Part shown: positions 24,934-35,414 of the stretch, in pieces | Layout of the letters: the number at the start of each line of letters is the position of its first letter | Numbering within the stretch: the first letter of the stretch is position 1 | Source of the DNA: Ruminococcus sp. | Lineage (GTDB): Bacteria; Bacillota; Clostridia; Oscillospirales; Ruminococcaceae | Reading direction: 5' to 3' | DNA length: 64,000 nt | Assembly (NCBI GenBank): GCA_029062165.1 | Contig: JAIDQQ010000016.1 | Span: forward strand, 1-64,000 | Position numbers and translations under genes: made by a program | Notes under the pieces: model-generated | Databases searched by the model: none | Seen by the model: the letters and a program-made list of their open reading frames with translations, nothing else | Told to the model about the DNA's origin: nothing

Positions 24934-25488
24934 ATGAAAGAACAGATTAACAAAGCTAAAGAAAAAATGCAGAAAAGTCTTAACGCACTCGGAAACGAGT
25001 TCGCTTCTATCCGTGCCGGACGTGCTAATCCTGCTGTACTCGATAAGGTTCTTGTCGACTACTACGGCGCACCTACTCCGGTAAATCAGATGGCAGCCGT
25101 TTCAGTCGCCGAGGCGAGAATACTTGTTATTCAGCCGTGGGACAGGTCAACACTCAAACTTATCGAAAAAGCTATACTCGCTTCCGATATCGGAATCAAT
25201 CCCACTAACGACGGTACGGTTATCCGCCTTGTTTTCCCGCAACTCACCGGCGACAGAAGAAAAGAACTCTGTAAGGACATCAAGAAATACGGCGAGGAAT
25301 GTAAAGTAACAATTCGTTCAATTAGACGTGATACTATGGATAAATTCAAGGCTATGAAGAAAAATTCTGAAATCACCGAGGACGATATGAAAGACTGCGA
25401 AAAGAAAGTACAGGATTTGACAGATAAATTCTGTGCGGAAGTTGACAAATCCGTTTCCGCCAAGGAAAAGGAAATAATGACGGTCTGA
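24934..25488 (+). CDS. frr: Ribosome recycling factor
   Basis: Splits post-termination ribosomes together with EF-G. The 184-residue protein is full length, with the conserved EFASIRAGRANPAVLDKVLV start of helix 1, the hinge DYYGAPTPVNQMAAVSV and the C-terminal helices around RKELCKDIKKYGEECKV. It lies 25 bases after pyrH in the usual order. Confidence 0.97.
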   Translation: MKEQINKAKEKMQKSLNALGNEFASIRAGRANPAVLDKVLVDYYGAPTPVNQMAAVSVAEARILVIQPWDRSTLKLIEKAILASDIGINPTNDGTVIRLVFPQLTGDRRKELCKDIKKYGEECKVTIRSIRRDTMDKFKAMKKNSEITEDDMKDCEKKVQDLTDKFCAEVDKSVSAKEKEIMTV

Positions 25489-25498
25489 ACGGTGAACT

Positions 25499-26242
25499 AT
25501 GGCATTATTCGGTAAAAAAGAAAATAAAGAAGAACAGTCATTGCCGACTGTTCTTCCGCAACACGTAGGCTTCATAATGGACGGTAACGGCAGGTGGGCA
25601 AGAAAAAGAGGTCTGCCCCGTTCTTTCGGACATCGTGAGGGTGCGAAGAATTTCAAGAAGATAGTCCGATACTGTAAGGATATAGGACTGAAAAATATAT
25701 CTTTCTATGCGTTTTCTACTGAAAACTGGCAACGTCCCACCGACGAGATAAATACTATTATGGAACTTTTCCGTGATTATATCGTTGACGTAAGAAATTT
25801 TTTAAGTGAAAACACACGTATGATTTTTTTAGGCGACAAATCCGCCTTTGATGATGATTTACGTGAAAAAATGATAAAACTGGAGCAGGATACGGCACAT
25901 TACAAGGAAATGAATTTAATGATGGCTGTCAACTACGGCGGACGTGACGAAATAGCACATTCCGCACGTATGCTCGCACAACAGGCTATTGACGGTAAAA
26001 TAAAGCCGGAAGATATAACTGAACAGTCCGTAGCGGATAATCTGTATACAGCCGGATTCCCTGATGTTGATTTGCTTATCCGTCCGAGTGGTGAACTCAG
26101 ACTATCAAATTATCTGATATGGCAATGTGCCTATGCGGAGTACTATTTTACTGACGTACTATGGCCAGACTTTTCCCCGAAAGACCTCGACAAAGCACTG
26201 ATAGAGTACAACAACAGAAACCGACGTTTCGGAGGTGTATGA
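25499..26242 (+). CDS. uppS: Isoprenyl transferase (undecaprenyl diphosphate synthase)
   Basis: Condenses isopentenyl units to the C55 lipid carrier for wall synthesis. The 247-residue cis-prenyltransferase has the signature FIMDGNGRWARKRGLPR (catalytic Asp in MDGNGRWA), FYAFSTENWQRP and the C-terminal RPSGELRLSNYLIWQCAYAE. It is located between frr and cdsA; the cdsA start follows its stop codon directly. Confidence 0.97.
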   Translation: MALFGKKENKEEQSLPTVLPQHVGFIMDGNGRWARKRGLPRSFGHREGAKNFKKIVRYCKDIGLKNISFYAFSTENWQRPTDEINTIMELFRDYIVDVRNFLSENTRMIFLGDKSAFDDDLREKMIKLEQDTAHYKEMNLMMAVNYGGRDEIAHSARMLAQQAIDGKIKPEDITEQSVADNLYTAGFPDVDLLIRPSGELRLSNYLIWQCAYAEYYFTDVLWPDFSPKDLDKALIEYNNRNRRFGGV

Positions 26243-27118
26243 ATGCTTACAAGAATTATTTCGGGAGTTGTAGGCGTTCTGATACTTGCGGTGGTACTGT
26301 ATTTTCATAATACGATGGTACTTCCGATAGCAGTAGCGGTAATAATAGCGGTAATGCTTTACGAACTGTTAAGAGCGGTAAAAATGCATAAGTGCGTACC
26401 GGTACTGATAGCCACGGAGATATGCGGAATAGTAACGCCGTTATTGAGTGCATCACTAAAAGATGACCCTATCAGATATATTACAGGGATTCAGTACTCG
26501 AACCCATTCGCACATGATAATGAAATCATACACATAATGCAGTTTGTCGTGACGTTGTTGTGTGCGTTTGTAATCTTCGTTACATGGTTGAAGAAACACA
26601 AGAAAATCCGTTATGAACAGATATTCTTTACACTGGCGGTAATGGTATTAGTACCGCACGCAATGTCAACAATGATACTGATACACAATTACGACAGTGT
26701 TGACGGTCTGTTTCTGTTGATAATGGCATTATGTGGTGCATGGATAGCCGATACCGGAGCATATTTTTCCGGAGTTGCATTAGGTAAACACAAACTATGT
26801 CCGGAAATAAGCCCGAAAAAAACCATAGAGGGCTTTATAGGCGGTATCCTGACAACCGGTATAGTGTACGCCGTAGCATTCTGCGTACGTGGCGGATTCA
26901 ATGTTCAGAATGTTGTGATAGCGTTTATTCTGGGAGTTGTGTGTGCGGTAATCGGTACGGTAGGTGATTTATCGGCGTCAATGGTAAAGAGACAGATAGG
27001 CTTTAAAGACTATGGTAATATTATGCCCGGTCATGGTGGACTTATGGACAGATTCGACAGTGTATTATTTGTATTGCCTACGTTTTATGCATTTATTGTA
27101 ATTATTAGTGTAATATAA
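26243..27118 (+). CDS. cdsA: Phosphatidate cytidylyltransferase
   Basis: Makes CDP-diacylglycerol from phosphatidate and CTP in the membrane. The 291-residue protein has about eight transmembrane helices and the family signature GDLSASMVKRQIGFKDYGNI followed by MPGHGGLMDRFDS. Start ATG directly follows the uppS stop. Confidence 0.96.
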   Translation: MLTRIISGVVGVLILAVVLYFHNTMVLPIAVAVIIAVMLYELLRAVKMHKCVPVLIATEICGIVTPLLSASLKDDPIRYITGIQYSNPFAHDNEIIHIMQFVVTLLCAFVIFVTWLKKHKKIRYEQIFFTLAVMVLVPHAMSTMILIHNYDSVDGLFLLIMALCGAWIADTGAYFSGVALGKHKLCPEISPKKTIEGFIGGILTTGIVYAVAFCVRGGFNVQNVVIAFILGVVCAVIGTVGDLSASMVKRQIGFKDYGNIMPGHGGLMDRFDSVLFVLPTFYAFIVIISVI

Positions 27119-27124
27119 AATCAG

Positions 27125-27175
27125 GAAAGGAGACTAAACGTTTTTCAATATAAGGCGGATAGTCCCTTTTCACTT
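27125..27175 (+). other. Imperfect stem-loop between cdsA and the next gene
   Basis: AAAGGAGACT and AGTCCCTTT can pair with one bulge around an AT-rich loop. There is no T-run, so it may affect message stability or processing rather than termination. Confidence 0.4.
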
Positions 27176-27199
27176 TTCAGACAGGCAGGAGGTTTTAAA

Positions 27200-27706
27200 T
27201 TGTATTATTTACTGATGTTTTTACTGAACTATAGATTATGGCTGATACTTTCACTAATACGGACGATTATCTTAATATTTAATATAAAAAATTATAAAAA
27301 AGAAAGAGTTTACATAGAAAATCTTGTCAATAAATGCACTGAATGTACAGCAACAATTATAAAGCCGGTTGTATTGAAAAATTTCGCACAATCTGTAGCA
27401 TCAGATGTTTTTTCCGGATTTAAGATAAGAAAAGTCAGATACAATGAATATTATACTTCACAAGTTTTATTCCATATAAATGATAAAGAAATGCAGACTT
27501 TTATTCTACGTAAGAAATCTTTCCGTATGCCTGAATACGGCGATGAAATAGAAATCTGTTATGACCCCGATATTCCTGAACGTGCATTTGCAGAAAATAT
27601 GAAAGAAGTCATGCTTAATAAGCCTCGAAAAGATTTTATTATATCACTGGTTACGATAATTGTATGTATTTTATGTGCTGTTGTTATTAAAATTTTCTTT
27701 TATTAA
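27200..27706 (+). CDS. Membrane protein of unknown function inserted between cdsA and dxr
   Basis: A 168-residue protein starting at TTG behind GCAGGAGG. An N-terminal helix (about 2-28), a soluble beta-rich middle with DKEMQTFILRKKSFRMPEYGDEIEICYDP, and a C-terminal helix (about 147-167) give a two-helix topology. The middle resembles DUF3592-type domains, where a small beta domain is followed by a YDPxxP-like phrase, but I am not certain. Its base composition is more AT-rich than the flanking housekeeping genes, and the gene is not part of the usual cluster. Confidence 0.7.
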   Translation: MYYLLMFLLNYRLWLILSLIRTIILIFNIKNYKKERVYIENLVNKCTECTATIIKPVVLKNFAQSVASDVFSGFKIRKVRYNEYYTSQVLFHINDKEMQTFILRKKSFRMPEYGDEIEICYDPDIPERAFAENMKEVMLNKPRKDFIISLVTIIVCILCAVVIKIFFY

Positions 27707-27772
27707 ATATTTAGATTTATCGTTAATCTTATAATTACAGAAAATTTTTCATATAATAAAGGAGATGACACA

Positions 27773-28921
27773 ATGAATAAAACAGTTTCGGTTTTAGGCT
27801 CAACCGGTTCAATCGGTACGCAGTCACTGGAGGTATGCGAAAAACATAATTTCAGGATAGCCGGACTTTCCGCCAATAGTAACACTGACCTGCTCGAAAA
27901 TCAGACAAGAAAATTCAGACCGGATTATGTCTGTATATACGACGACAAAAAATATACTGAAATAAAACAACGTCTCGCCGATACGTCCGTGAAAGTTCTT
28001 TCGGGTATGGAGGGTCTGTGTGAAATAGCCTCACTGTCACAGAACGACATTTTATTAAATTCCGTGGTGGGTATGGTTGGACTTCTTCCGACACTCACGG
28101 CAATAAACGCCGGTAAAGATATAGCACTCGCCAATAAGGAAACACTGGTCGCCGGTGGTGAGATAGTAATGTCTTCTGCAAAGGCAAAGGGCGTTACTAT
28201 ATATCCGGTAGACAGCGAACATTCAGCGATATTCCAGTGCCTACAGGGTAGCAAGAGGGAACATTTAAGTAAAATTATTCTTACGGCATCGGGTGGACCT
28301 TTTTTTAAGAAATCCTATGAAGACCTGAAAAAAGTCACAAAAGCCGACGCTTTGAAACATCCTAACTGGAGTATGGGTAATAAAATAACTATAGATTCCG
28401 CAACACTTATGAATAAAGGTCTTGAATTTATAGAAGCCAAATGGCTTTTTGACCTCACCCCCGAACAGATTGAAATTGTGGTACACAGACAAAGTGTAGT
28501 ACATTCTGCCGTGGAATACAATGACTTTTCGGTAATAGCACAGTTAGGCGTACCGGATATGAAAATCCCGATACAGTACGCCCTGTTATATCCCGACAGG
28601 CTTGAATGTCCTACAAAAAGACTGTCGCTTACGGATTATGGTACACTTACGTTTGAAAAACCCGATTACGAAACGTTTAAATGTTTATCGACAGCGATAA
28701 CGGCTATAAAATCCGGCGGAGCTTATCCGTGTCTTGTGAACTCCGCAAACGAAGAGGCTGTAAAATTTTTCCTGTATGATAAAATATCATTTATTGAAAT
28801 AGGTGAAATAGTATCGTCGGTCATGGAAAATTTCGCACCTGCTCAGATAGACTGTTATGAAGACGTCGTAAAAGCGGATATTTCCGCAAGAGAATATGTC
28901 CGTAATATTATAGAAAAATAA
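27773..28921 (+). CDS. dxr: 1-deoxy-D-xylulose-5-phosphate reductoisomerase
   Basis: NADPH-dependent second step of the non-mevalonate isoprenoid pathway. The 382-residue protein shows the nucleotide-binding GSTGSIGTQSLEV (9-21), LANKETLVAGG, the metal/substrate site PVDSEHSAIFQCL, the flexible loop SGGPFF and HPNWSMGNKITIDSATLMNKGLE. A good ribosome site (AAAGGAG) precedes the ATG. It provides precursors for UppS in the same operon. Confidence 0.97.
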   Translation: MNKTVSVLGSTGSIGTQSLEVCEKHNFRIAGLSANSNTDLLENQTRKFRPDYVCIYDDKKYTEIKQRLADTSVKVLSGMEGLCEIASLSQNDILLNSVVGMVGLLPTLTAINAGKDIALANKETLVAGGEIVMSSAKAKGVTIYPVDSEHSAIFQCLQGSKREHLSKIILTASGGPFFKKSYEDLKKVTKADALKHPNWSMGNKITIDSATLMNKGLEFIEAKWLFDLTPEQIEIVVHRQSVVHSAVEYNDFSVIAQLGVPDMKIPIQYALLYPDRLECPTKRLSLTDYGTLTFEKPDYETFKCLSTAITAIKSGGAYPCLVNSANEEAVKFFLYDKISFIEIGEIVSSVMENFAPAQIDCYEDVVKADISAREYVRNIIEK

Positions 28922-28949
28922 CAATCACGAAAGGAGATTATATTACAAA

Positions 28950-30008
28950 ATGGGCATAATTATTGCAATAATAATTTTCGGCATTATAGTCATGGTACAC
29001 GAGTTCGGACATTTTATATGTGCAAAATTAAGTGGCGTAAGGGTACTGGAATTTTCGATAGGTATGGGACCTAAATTACTTCAGAAACAGAAAGGTGAGA
29101 CTAAATATTCATTAAGACTTCTTCCTCTTGGTGGATTCTGTGCTATGGAGGGTGAGGACGAAGAATCCGACGACCCACATTGTTTTCGGAGTGCTAAGTT
29201 ATGGAAACGTATGATAATACTTGTAGCCGGAGCAGGTATGAATTTCATACTGGGTTTTGTGATGATAGTTATTATGATGTCAATGCTTACTTCCGTACCT
29301 ACTAAACAGATAGAGGGTTTCAGTGCGATACAGCTTGAAGACGGTACTCTTGAAAGACATTCCGGAAGTTATGACGGTGGTTTACGTCACGACGATATTT
29401 TCTATAAAATAGATGATACAAGAATTTTCAGTATGCTTGACATAAATTATATACTGTCGGCATCTCCTACGAACGTACACGACGTAACAGTTATACGTAA
29501 CGGCGAAAAACTCGAATTTGAAGACGTTACTTTTCAGAATGCAAGCGGTGGTACTGTAGACTTCGGACTTGTACAGAAAGAAAAGAATCCGCTTACTGTA
29601 ATAAAGGGTTCAGGAGAGATGTTCATGTCAATGAGCCATATAGTCGGAATGTCACTGAAACAGCTTGTTTCCGGTAAGGCGAAAAAAGAAGATATTTCCG
29701 GACCTGTCGGAGTAGTGACGGCTATCAACGAGACCACACAGGAAAGTGAAGACATAAAAGACATGATATTCCAGCTTGTCTATATGACTTCGTTAATTAC
29801 GATAAATATAGGTATCTTCAATCTTCTGCCAATCCCTGGGCTTGACGGTGGCAGACTTATTTTCTGTTTCATAGAACTTGTAAGGCGTAAACCTGTCAAA
29901 CCTGAACATGAAGGTTATGTACATCTTGCCGGAATGGTTCTTTTATTCGGGATAATGATTATGGCAACTTACAATGATATAGTACGTCTCATAACGGGCG
30001 GTGTATAA
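28950..30008 (+). CDS. rseP: RIP metalloprotease RseP (site-2 protease, M50)
   Basis: Intramembrane zinc protease that cleaves anti-sigma factors or signal-peptide remnants. The 352-residue protein has the zinc motif HEFGH (17-21) in the first helix, one PDZ-like domain (about 115-200) and the third-ligand motif NLLPIPGLDGGRL near residue 295, followed by membrane helices. It is located between dxr and ispG as in most Bacillota. Confidence 0.96.
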   Translation: MGIIIAIIIFGIIVMVHEFGHFICAKLSGVRVLEFSIGMGPKLLQKQKGETKYSLRLLPLGGFCAMEGEDEESDDPHCFRSAKLWKRMIILVAGAGMNFILGFVMIVIMMSMLTSVPTKQIEGFSAIQLEDGTLERHSGSYDGGLRHDDIFYKIDDTRIFSMLDINYILSASPTNVHDVTVIRNGEKLEFEDVTFQNASGGTVDFGLVQKEKNPLTVIKGSGEMFMSMSHIVGMSLKQLVSGKAKKEDISGPVGVVTAINETTQESEDIKDMIFQLVYMTSLITINIGIFNLLPIPGLDGGRLIFCFIELVRRKPVKPEHEGYVHLAGMVLLFGIMIMATYNDIVRLITGGV

Positions 30009-30011
30009 TCT

Positions 30012-30048
30012 GAAAGGCATGGAAAATGAAAAGTTTTTCATGCCTTAT
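30012..30048 (+). other. Stem-loop between rseP and ispG
   Basis: AAGGCATG pairs with CATGCCTT, with further A/T pairs inside. The absence of a T-run suggests RNA processing or stabilisation, not a strong terminator. Confidence 0.45.
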
Positions 30049-30070
30049 ATAAAATAACGGAGGAATTAAT

Positions 30071-31108
30071 ATGCGAAACGTAAAAAAAGTAAAAGTTGGT
30101 GACTGCGTTCTTGACGGCAGACATATATATATACAGTCCATGCTTAACGCACGTTCAGACGATATAGACGGTAATGTACGTCAGGCAATAGAACTCGAAA
30201 GAGCAGGTTGTGAGATTATCCGGACAGCCATTCCCGATATGGAAGCGGTCAGACTTATTCCGGCTATAAAGTCGGCGGTAAACATACCACTTGTTGCGGA
30301 TATACATTTTGATTACCGTCTTGCACTTGAATCAGCAGAAGCCGGTGTTGATAAAATCCGCATAAACCCTGGTAACATAGGCAGTAATGACCGTATTAAA
30401 CAGGTAGCCGATACGTGTCGGAAAAAGAATATTCCGATAAGAATAGGTGTAAATTCCGGTTCGCTTGAAAAGGAATTGCTTGCGAAATACGGTTCGCCGA
30501 CACCGGAAGCCCTTGTTGAAAGTGCCTTGAATCACGCCAGACTTCTCGAACAGTTCGATTTTGATAATATTGTACTTTCTATAAAGTCATCGGACGTGAA
30601 CAGAATGATTGCATCATACAGACTTGCTTCGGAAAAATGTAATTATCCGTTACATTTAGGCGTTACGGAAGCCGGTACTGAACATATGGGTATGATAAAA
30701 TCTGCTGTGGGAATAGGTTCACTTCTGTGCGACGGTATAGGCGAAACTATCCGTGTATCGCTGACCGCTGACCCTGTAAAAGAAGTGTATGTGGCACAGG
30801 ATATACTGAAATGTATCGGGAAAAGAAAAAGCGTCAGACTTGTATCATGTCCTACGTGTGGGCGGACAAGAATAGACCTTGTAAAAGTAGCACATATTGT
30901 AGAAGATACCGTCAGGGATATGGACAAGGATATAACAGTTGCGGTAATGGGTTGTATAGTAAACGGTCCAGGGGAAGCACGTGAAGCGGATATAGGCATT
31001 GCCGGTGGTGACGGTTGTGCGGTTATATTCCGTAAAGACGGTACACAGCGAAAAATAAGAGAGGAGGATATTGTCAGCGAACTCATTGCAGAGATTGACA
31101 AGTTATAA
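30071..31108 (+). CDS. ispG: 4-hydroxy-3-methylbut-2-en-1-yl diphosphate synthase (IspG/GcpE)
   Basis: A [4Fe-4S] reductase of the non-mevalonate pathway, acting on the cyclic MEcPP intermediate. The 345-residue bacterial form has a TIM-barrel N-terminal domain (VPLVADIHFDYRLAL region) and the cluster cysteines in SCPTCGRTRIDL and GCIVNGPGEA near the C-terminus. CGGAGG precedes the ATG. It is followed three bases later by polC. Confidence 0.97.
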   Translation: MRNVKKVKVGDCVLDGRHIYIQSMLNARSDDIDGNVRQAIELERAGCEIIRTAIPDMEAVRLIPAIKSAVNIPLVADIHFDYRLALESAEAGVDKIRINPGNIGSNDRIKQVADTCRKKNIPIRIGVNSGSLEKELLAKYGSPTPEALVESALNHARLLEQFDFDNIVLSIKSSDVNRMIASYRLASEKCNYPLHLGVTEAGTEHMGMIKSAVGIGSLLCDGIGETIRVSLTADPVKEVYVAQDILKCIGKRKSVRLVSCPTCGRTRIDLVKVAHIVEDTVRDMDKDITVAVMGCIVNGPGEAREADIGIAGGDGCAVIFRKDGTQRKIREEDIVSELIAEIDKL

Positions 31109-31111
31109 ATC

Positions 31112-34100
31112 ATGAGTATAAAATTAGCTGAATTTTTCAAGGAATATACAGAAATTCCGGAGAGTACACGGGATGGCGAAATCATAAAGATATTTTATTC
31201 TGATAAAATGGATAAAATGACATTTATGGTATCTTTCAGTAAATTGATTCCCAGTGATGATATTCTGGAATTTGAAAAAGTCGTCGGACAGTTACTTAAA
31301 GTAAACCGTATGCGTCTTATGTGTCGATATCCGGAAGAGCTTTTCAGTATGGAGTACTTCAGTGAAATGATAAAACTTCTCCGCCGTGATATATCCGTAA
31401 TAAACGGACATCTCAATGATGCCGAAGTAAATCTTGAAAATAATGTCCTTACGATAAAAGTTGTACATGGTGGGATTGATATGCTTAATAAATATCATTT
31501 CAGCCGGAATTTTTCACAGCTTATATATAATCAGTTCGGAAAAGAAATAGAAGTCGTTCTCGAAGGCGGTAAAGTCTCATCACAGGAGTACAATGAAATG
31601 ATAGAAAAAATGACCTCTGAGCCTATGGAATATAGTAATAGTAATAATAAGCCTGCTCCGGAAAAAGCAGATATTACAATACCGTCCGTACCTGTTGATA
31701 TATCGTCACTCGATACCGAATTTGACAGGGAATCCGCTGAAATTATTTTCGGAAAAGCTATACATACAGCACCCGACCCGATAATAGAAGCCGTAAAGGA
31801 GACCGGAAAAAAACACGTCATAATAGGAGATGTTTTCGCAACAGAGTACAAGGAACTGAAAAACGATAAGACAGTAACAACATTCGATATAACGGATTAC
31901 AGCGGTTCAGTTAAAGTGAAAGTTTTCGCCGGTAAGGATAAACTTGAAAGTATGAATCTTTCAAAGATAAAAAAGGGCAGTACAATTCTTGTAAGCGGAA
32001 AACTTGATTTTGACAATTATGCACATGATATAGTAGTAACGCCGGATTCGGTGATAAGTGTCAGAAGAATACCACGTACAGACAGCTATCCGGAAAAACG
32101 TGTTGAATTGCATTGTCATACAAATATGTCAGCTATGGACGCAGTAACAGACCCTGTAACGCTTATAAAACGTGCTTCGGCGTGGGGACATCAGGCTATG
32201 GCAATCACTGACCATGGTGCAGTACAGGCATTTCCGGACTGTATGTACAATATGCCGGATAATTTCAAAGTAATATACGGTTGTGAGGCGTATATTGTCA
32301 ATGACCTCGACAAGCAGACCATACTTAAAAATCCCGACAGCAGAAGTATAAACGACGAAACAATTGTTTTTGACGTTGAAACAACCGGTCTGAATTTCAG
32401 TTCTGACCGTCTTACAGAAATAGGTGCGGTCAAGCTGAAAAATATGCAGATTGTGGATACTTTCAATACTAAAGTAAATCCTATGAAACATATACCGGAA
32501 AAAATAACTGAACTCACAGGAATATCCGACGACGATGTAAAAGACGCTCCGAAGGAAAAGGAAGCCATAGAATTATTTATGGAATTTTGTGGTGAAAATC
32601 CTGTACTTGTTGCACATAACGCAAATTTTGATACGACTTTCATAAATGAGGCGTGCAGAAGAAATGATATAGATTTCCGGTATAACTGGATAGATACACT
32701 TATACTGTGTCAGATAATGCTTCCGGAAATAGCCAGACATAAACTTAATTATGTTGCCAAAAAGCTGAAACTCGGCAAATTTGAACATCACAGGGCGTCA
32801 GACGATGCTTTCATGCTTGCGAAGATATATATTGAACTCGTCAGCAGACTTATCAACGATAAAGGCGTTGAAACGCTTGATGACCTAAATGCAAAAACCG
32901 GTGAAGTAGATATAAAAAGACTGAAATCATATCATCAGATTATCCTTGTAAGAAATCAGGCAGGACTTAAAAACCTGTATAAGCTGGTATCATACAGTAA
33001 TCTTGACTATTTCTATAAAAAACCGCTTATTCCGAAATCTGTTCTTCAGGCACACAGAGAGGGTCTTATATTCGGCAGTGCGTGCGAAGCCGGTGAACTC
33101 TTTCAGGCTATGCTTAACAACAAACCGGAACATGAAATAGAAAAACTTGCAAAGTTTTATGATTATCTTGAAATACAGCCGGTATGCAACAACGAATTTA
33201 TGATACGTGACGGTACAGCCGAAAATGAAGAGGAACTCCGGAATTATATACGCCGTATAATAGCCCTCGGTGAAAAACTGAATATTCCGGTATGTGCTAC
33301 CTGTGACGTACATTTCATAGACCCGAAAGACGCTATATACCGGAAAATTATTCTTGCAAGTATGGGTTTCAAAGACGTTGAGAATCAGGCACCATTATAT
33401 TTCCGTACTACTGAAGAAATGCTTGCGGAATTTGAATTTTTAGGTGCCGACAAAGCTAAGGAAGTAGTCATAACAAACACAAACATGATAGCCAATATGG
33501 TAGAGATAGTCAGACCTATTCCGAAAGGTACTTTTACCCCTACTATCGACGGTGCAGAAGAAGAATTAAAGAAAATAACTCATGATAAGGCATATGAAAT
33601 TTATGGTAATCCCTTACCGGAACTTGTTGAAAAACGTCTTGACAGGGAACTTTCCTCTATTATAAAGCATGGATTTTCCGTACTTTACATAATCGCACAG
33701 AAACTTGTATGGAACTCTGTTGAAAACGGCTATTTAGTAGGGTCAAGAGGTTCAGTAGGCTCATCATTTGTAGCCTCTATGGCAGGTATTTCAGAAGTAA
33801 ATCCGCTACCGCCACACTACGTCTGTCCGAAGTGTCAGTACAGCGAATTTATAACAGATGGTTCATACGGTTCAGGTTTTGACTTACCATCTAAAAACTG
33901 TCCGCATTGTGATACCGAAATGATACGTGACGGTCATGACATACCATTTGAGACGTTTTTAGGATTCGACGGCGACAAGGCTCCTGATATTGACCTTAAT
34001 TTTTCCGGTGAATATCAGTCGAAAGCCCACCGCTATACAGAAGAACTTTTCGGGAAATCGAACGTTTTCAAAGCCGGTACTATTTCAGCGGTTGCCGACA

Positions 34101-35413
34101 AGACAGCATTCGGATTTGTAAAAAAATACTGTGATGATAAAGGATTGACATACAATAATGCCGAAATGACCCGACTTTCAATAGGCTGTACGGGTATAAA
34201 GAGGACAACCGGTCAGCACCCTGGCGGAATGGTTGTTGTGCCGTCGGATTACGAAGTATACGACTTCACACCGGTACAGCACCCTGCCGATTCAACCGAT
34301 TCTGACGTTATAACCACACATTTTGATTTCAATTCACTGCACGATACAATACTGAAACTCGACGAACTCGGACACGTTGTACCTACATTGTATAAGCACC
34401 TCGAAGACCTCACCGGAATAAAGATAAAAGACGTACCGACTACTGACCCTGATGTTATACGTATGTGTACGGATTGTTCTGTACTGGGAGTAACTTCGGA
34501 AGAGATATACTGTAAAACAGGAAGTCTCGGCATACCGGAAATGGGTACTAATTTCACGATACAGATGCTCATTGATGCAAAGCCTACTAAATTCAGCGAC
34601 TTTTTACAGATTTCCGGACTTTCACACGGTACGGATGTATGGTTAGGAAACGCCAAAGACCTCATAGACCAGAAAGTATGTACGATTTCCGACGTTATAG
34701 GAACTCGTGACAGCATTATGACGTATCTGTTATATAAAGGCGTACCGCCAAAAGATGCGTTTCAGATTATGGAATGGACACGTAAGGGAAAAGCTCCGAA
34801 GAACTTCACGCCGGAAGTTATCAGTATGCTGAAATCGCATGATGTTCCGGACTGGTATATTGATAGCTGTCTTAAGATAAAATATATGTTTCCTAAGGCA
34901 CACGCCGCCGCATACGTAATAGCCGCCATAAAGCTGGGCTGGTTCAAACTGCATAAGCCACTTGAATATTATTCAACGTTCTTTTCGGTACGTGGCGGAG
35001 ATTTCGACGCTGAACTCGCCGTACAGGGTAAAGAGGCAGTAAGGAAACGTATTGAAGAACTAAGGGCAATGGGTAACAGTAAAAGCAAGAAAGAAAGCGA
35101 TTTATATGACATTCTGCTTATAACAAATGAAATGCTGTCAAGAGGTCTGGAATTTCTGCCGATAGATTTACAGAAGTCGCACGCTGTGGACTATCTTGTT
35201 GAGGACGGCAAATTACGTATACCGTTTGTCGCCATGAACGGCGTAGGCGATACCGCCGCATATGATATTTATAACGCTGTACAGAACTGCGATTTTATTT
35301 CAATAGAAGAATTTCAGCAGGAAAGCGGAGTGTCAAAAACTACAATAGATATGCTTAGAACTACGGGGGCTTTTGGTGATTTGCCCGAATCTGCACAGCT
35401 TACATTATTTTGA
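31112..35413 (+). CDS. polC: DNA polymerase III PolC-type (Gram-positive replicative polymerase)
   Basis: Leading-strand replicative polymerase with built-in 3'-5' proofreading. The 1433-residue protein has an N-terminal domain (1-200), an OB fold (about 225-320), a PHP domain beginning ELHCHTNMSAMDAV near residue 332, and an inserted DnaQ-type exonuclease (VFDVETTGL near 420, VAHNANFDTTF near 502). Next come the zinc-binding CPKC/CPHC pair near 907-932 and the palm motif PDIDLNFSGE near 957, then the fingers and duplex-binding region. All key motifs are intact. It is the last gene of the isoprenoid/lipid block. Confidence 0.97.
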   Translation: MSIKLAEFFKEYTEIPESTRDGEIIKIFYSDKMDKMTFMVSFSKLIPSDDILEFEKVVGQLLKVNRMRLMCRYPEELFSMEYFSEMIKLLRRDISVINGHLNDAEVNLENNVLTIKVVHGGIDMLNKYHFSRNFSQLIYNQFGKEIEVVLEGGKVSSQEYNEMIEKMTSEPMEYSNSNNKPAPEKADITIPSVPVDISSLDTEFDRESAEIIFGKAIHTAPDPIIEAVKETGKKHVIIGDVFATEYKELKNDKTVTTFDITDYSGSVKVKVFAGKDKLESMNLSKIKKGSTILVSGKLDFDNYAHDIVVTPDSVISVRRIPRTDSYPEKRVELHCHTNMSAMDAVTDPVTLIKRASAWGHQAMAITDHGAVQAFPDCMYNMPDNFKVIYGCEAYIVNDLDKQTILKNPDSRSINDETIVFDVETTGLNFSSDRLTEIGAVKLKNMQIVDTFNTKVNPMKHIPEKITELTGISDDDVKDAPKEKEAIELFMEFCGENPVLVAHNANFDTTFINEACRRNDIDFRYNWIDTLILCQIMLPEIARHKLNYVAKKLKLGKFEHHRASDDAFMLAKIYIELVSRLINDKGVETLDDLNAKTGEVDIKRLKSYHQIILVRNQAGLKNLYKLVSYSNLDYFYKKPLIPKSVLQAHREGLIFGSACEAGELFQAMLNNKPEHEIEKLAKFYDYLEIQPVCNNEFMIRDGTAENEEELRNYIRRIIALGEKLNIPVCATCDVHFIDPKDAIYRKIILASMGFKDVENQAPLYFRTTEEMLAEFEFLGADKAKEVVITNTNMIANMVEIVRPIPKGTFTPTIDGAEEELKKITHDKAYEIYGNPLPELVEKRLDRELSSIIKHGFSVLYIIAQKLVWNSVENGYLVGSRGSVGSSFVASMAGISEVNPLPPHYVCPKCQYSEFITDGSYGSGFDLPSKNCPHCDTEMIRDGHDIPFETFLGFDGDKAPDIDLNFSGEYQSKAHRYTEELFGKSNVFKAGTISAVADKTAFGFVKKYCDDKGLTYNNAEMTRLSIGCTGIKRTTGQHPGGMVVVPSDYEVYDFTPVQHPADSTDSDVITTHFDFNSLHDTILKLDELGHVVPTLYKHLEDLTGIKIKDVPTTDPDVIRMCTDCSVLGVTSEEIYCKTGSLGIPEMGTNFTIQMLIDAKPTKFSDFLQISGLSHGTDVWLGNAKDLIDQKVCTISDVIGTRDSIMTYLLYKGVPPKDAFQIMEWTRKGKAPKNFTPEVISMLKSHDVPDWYIDSCLKIKYMFPKAHAAAYVIAAIKLGWFKLHKPLEYYSTFFSVRGGDFDAELAVQGKEAVRKRIEELRAMGNSKSKKESDLYDILLITNEMLSRGLEFLPIDLQKSHAVDYLVEDGKLRIPFVAMNGVGDTAAYDIYNAVQNCDFISIEEFQQESGVSKTTIDMLRTTGAFGDLPESAQLTLF

Positions 35414-35414
35414 C

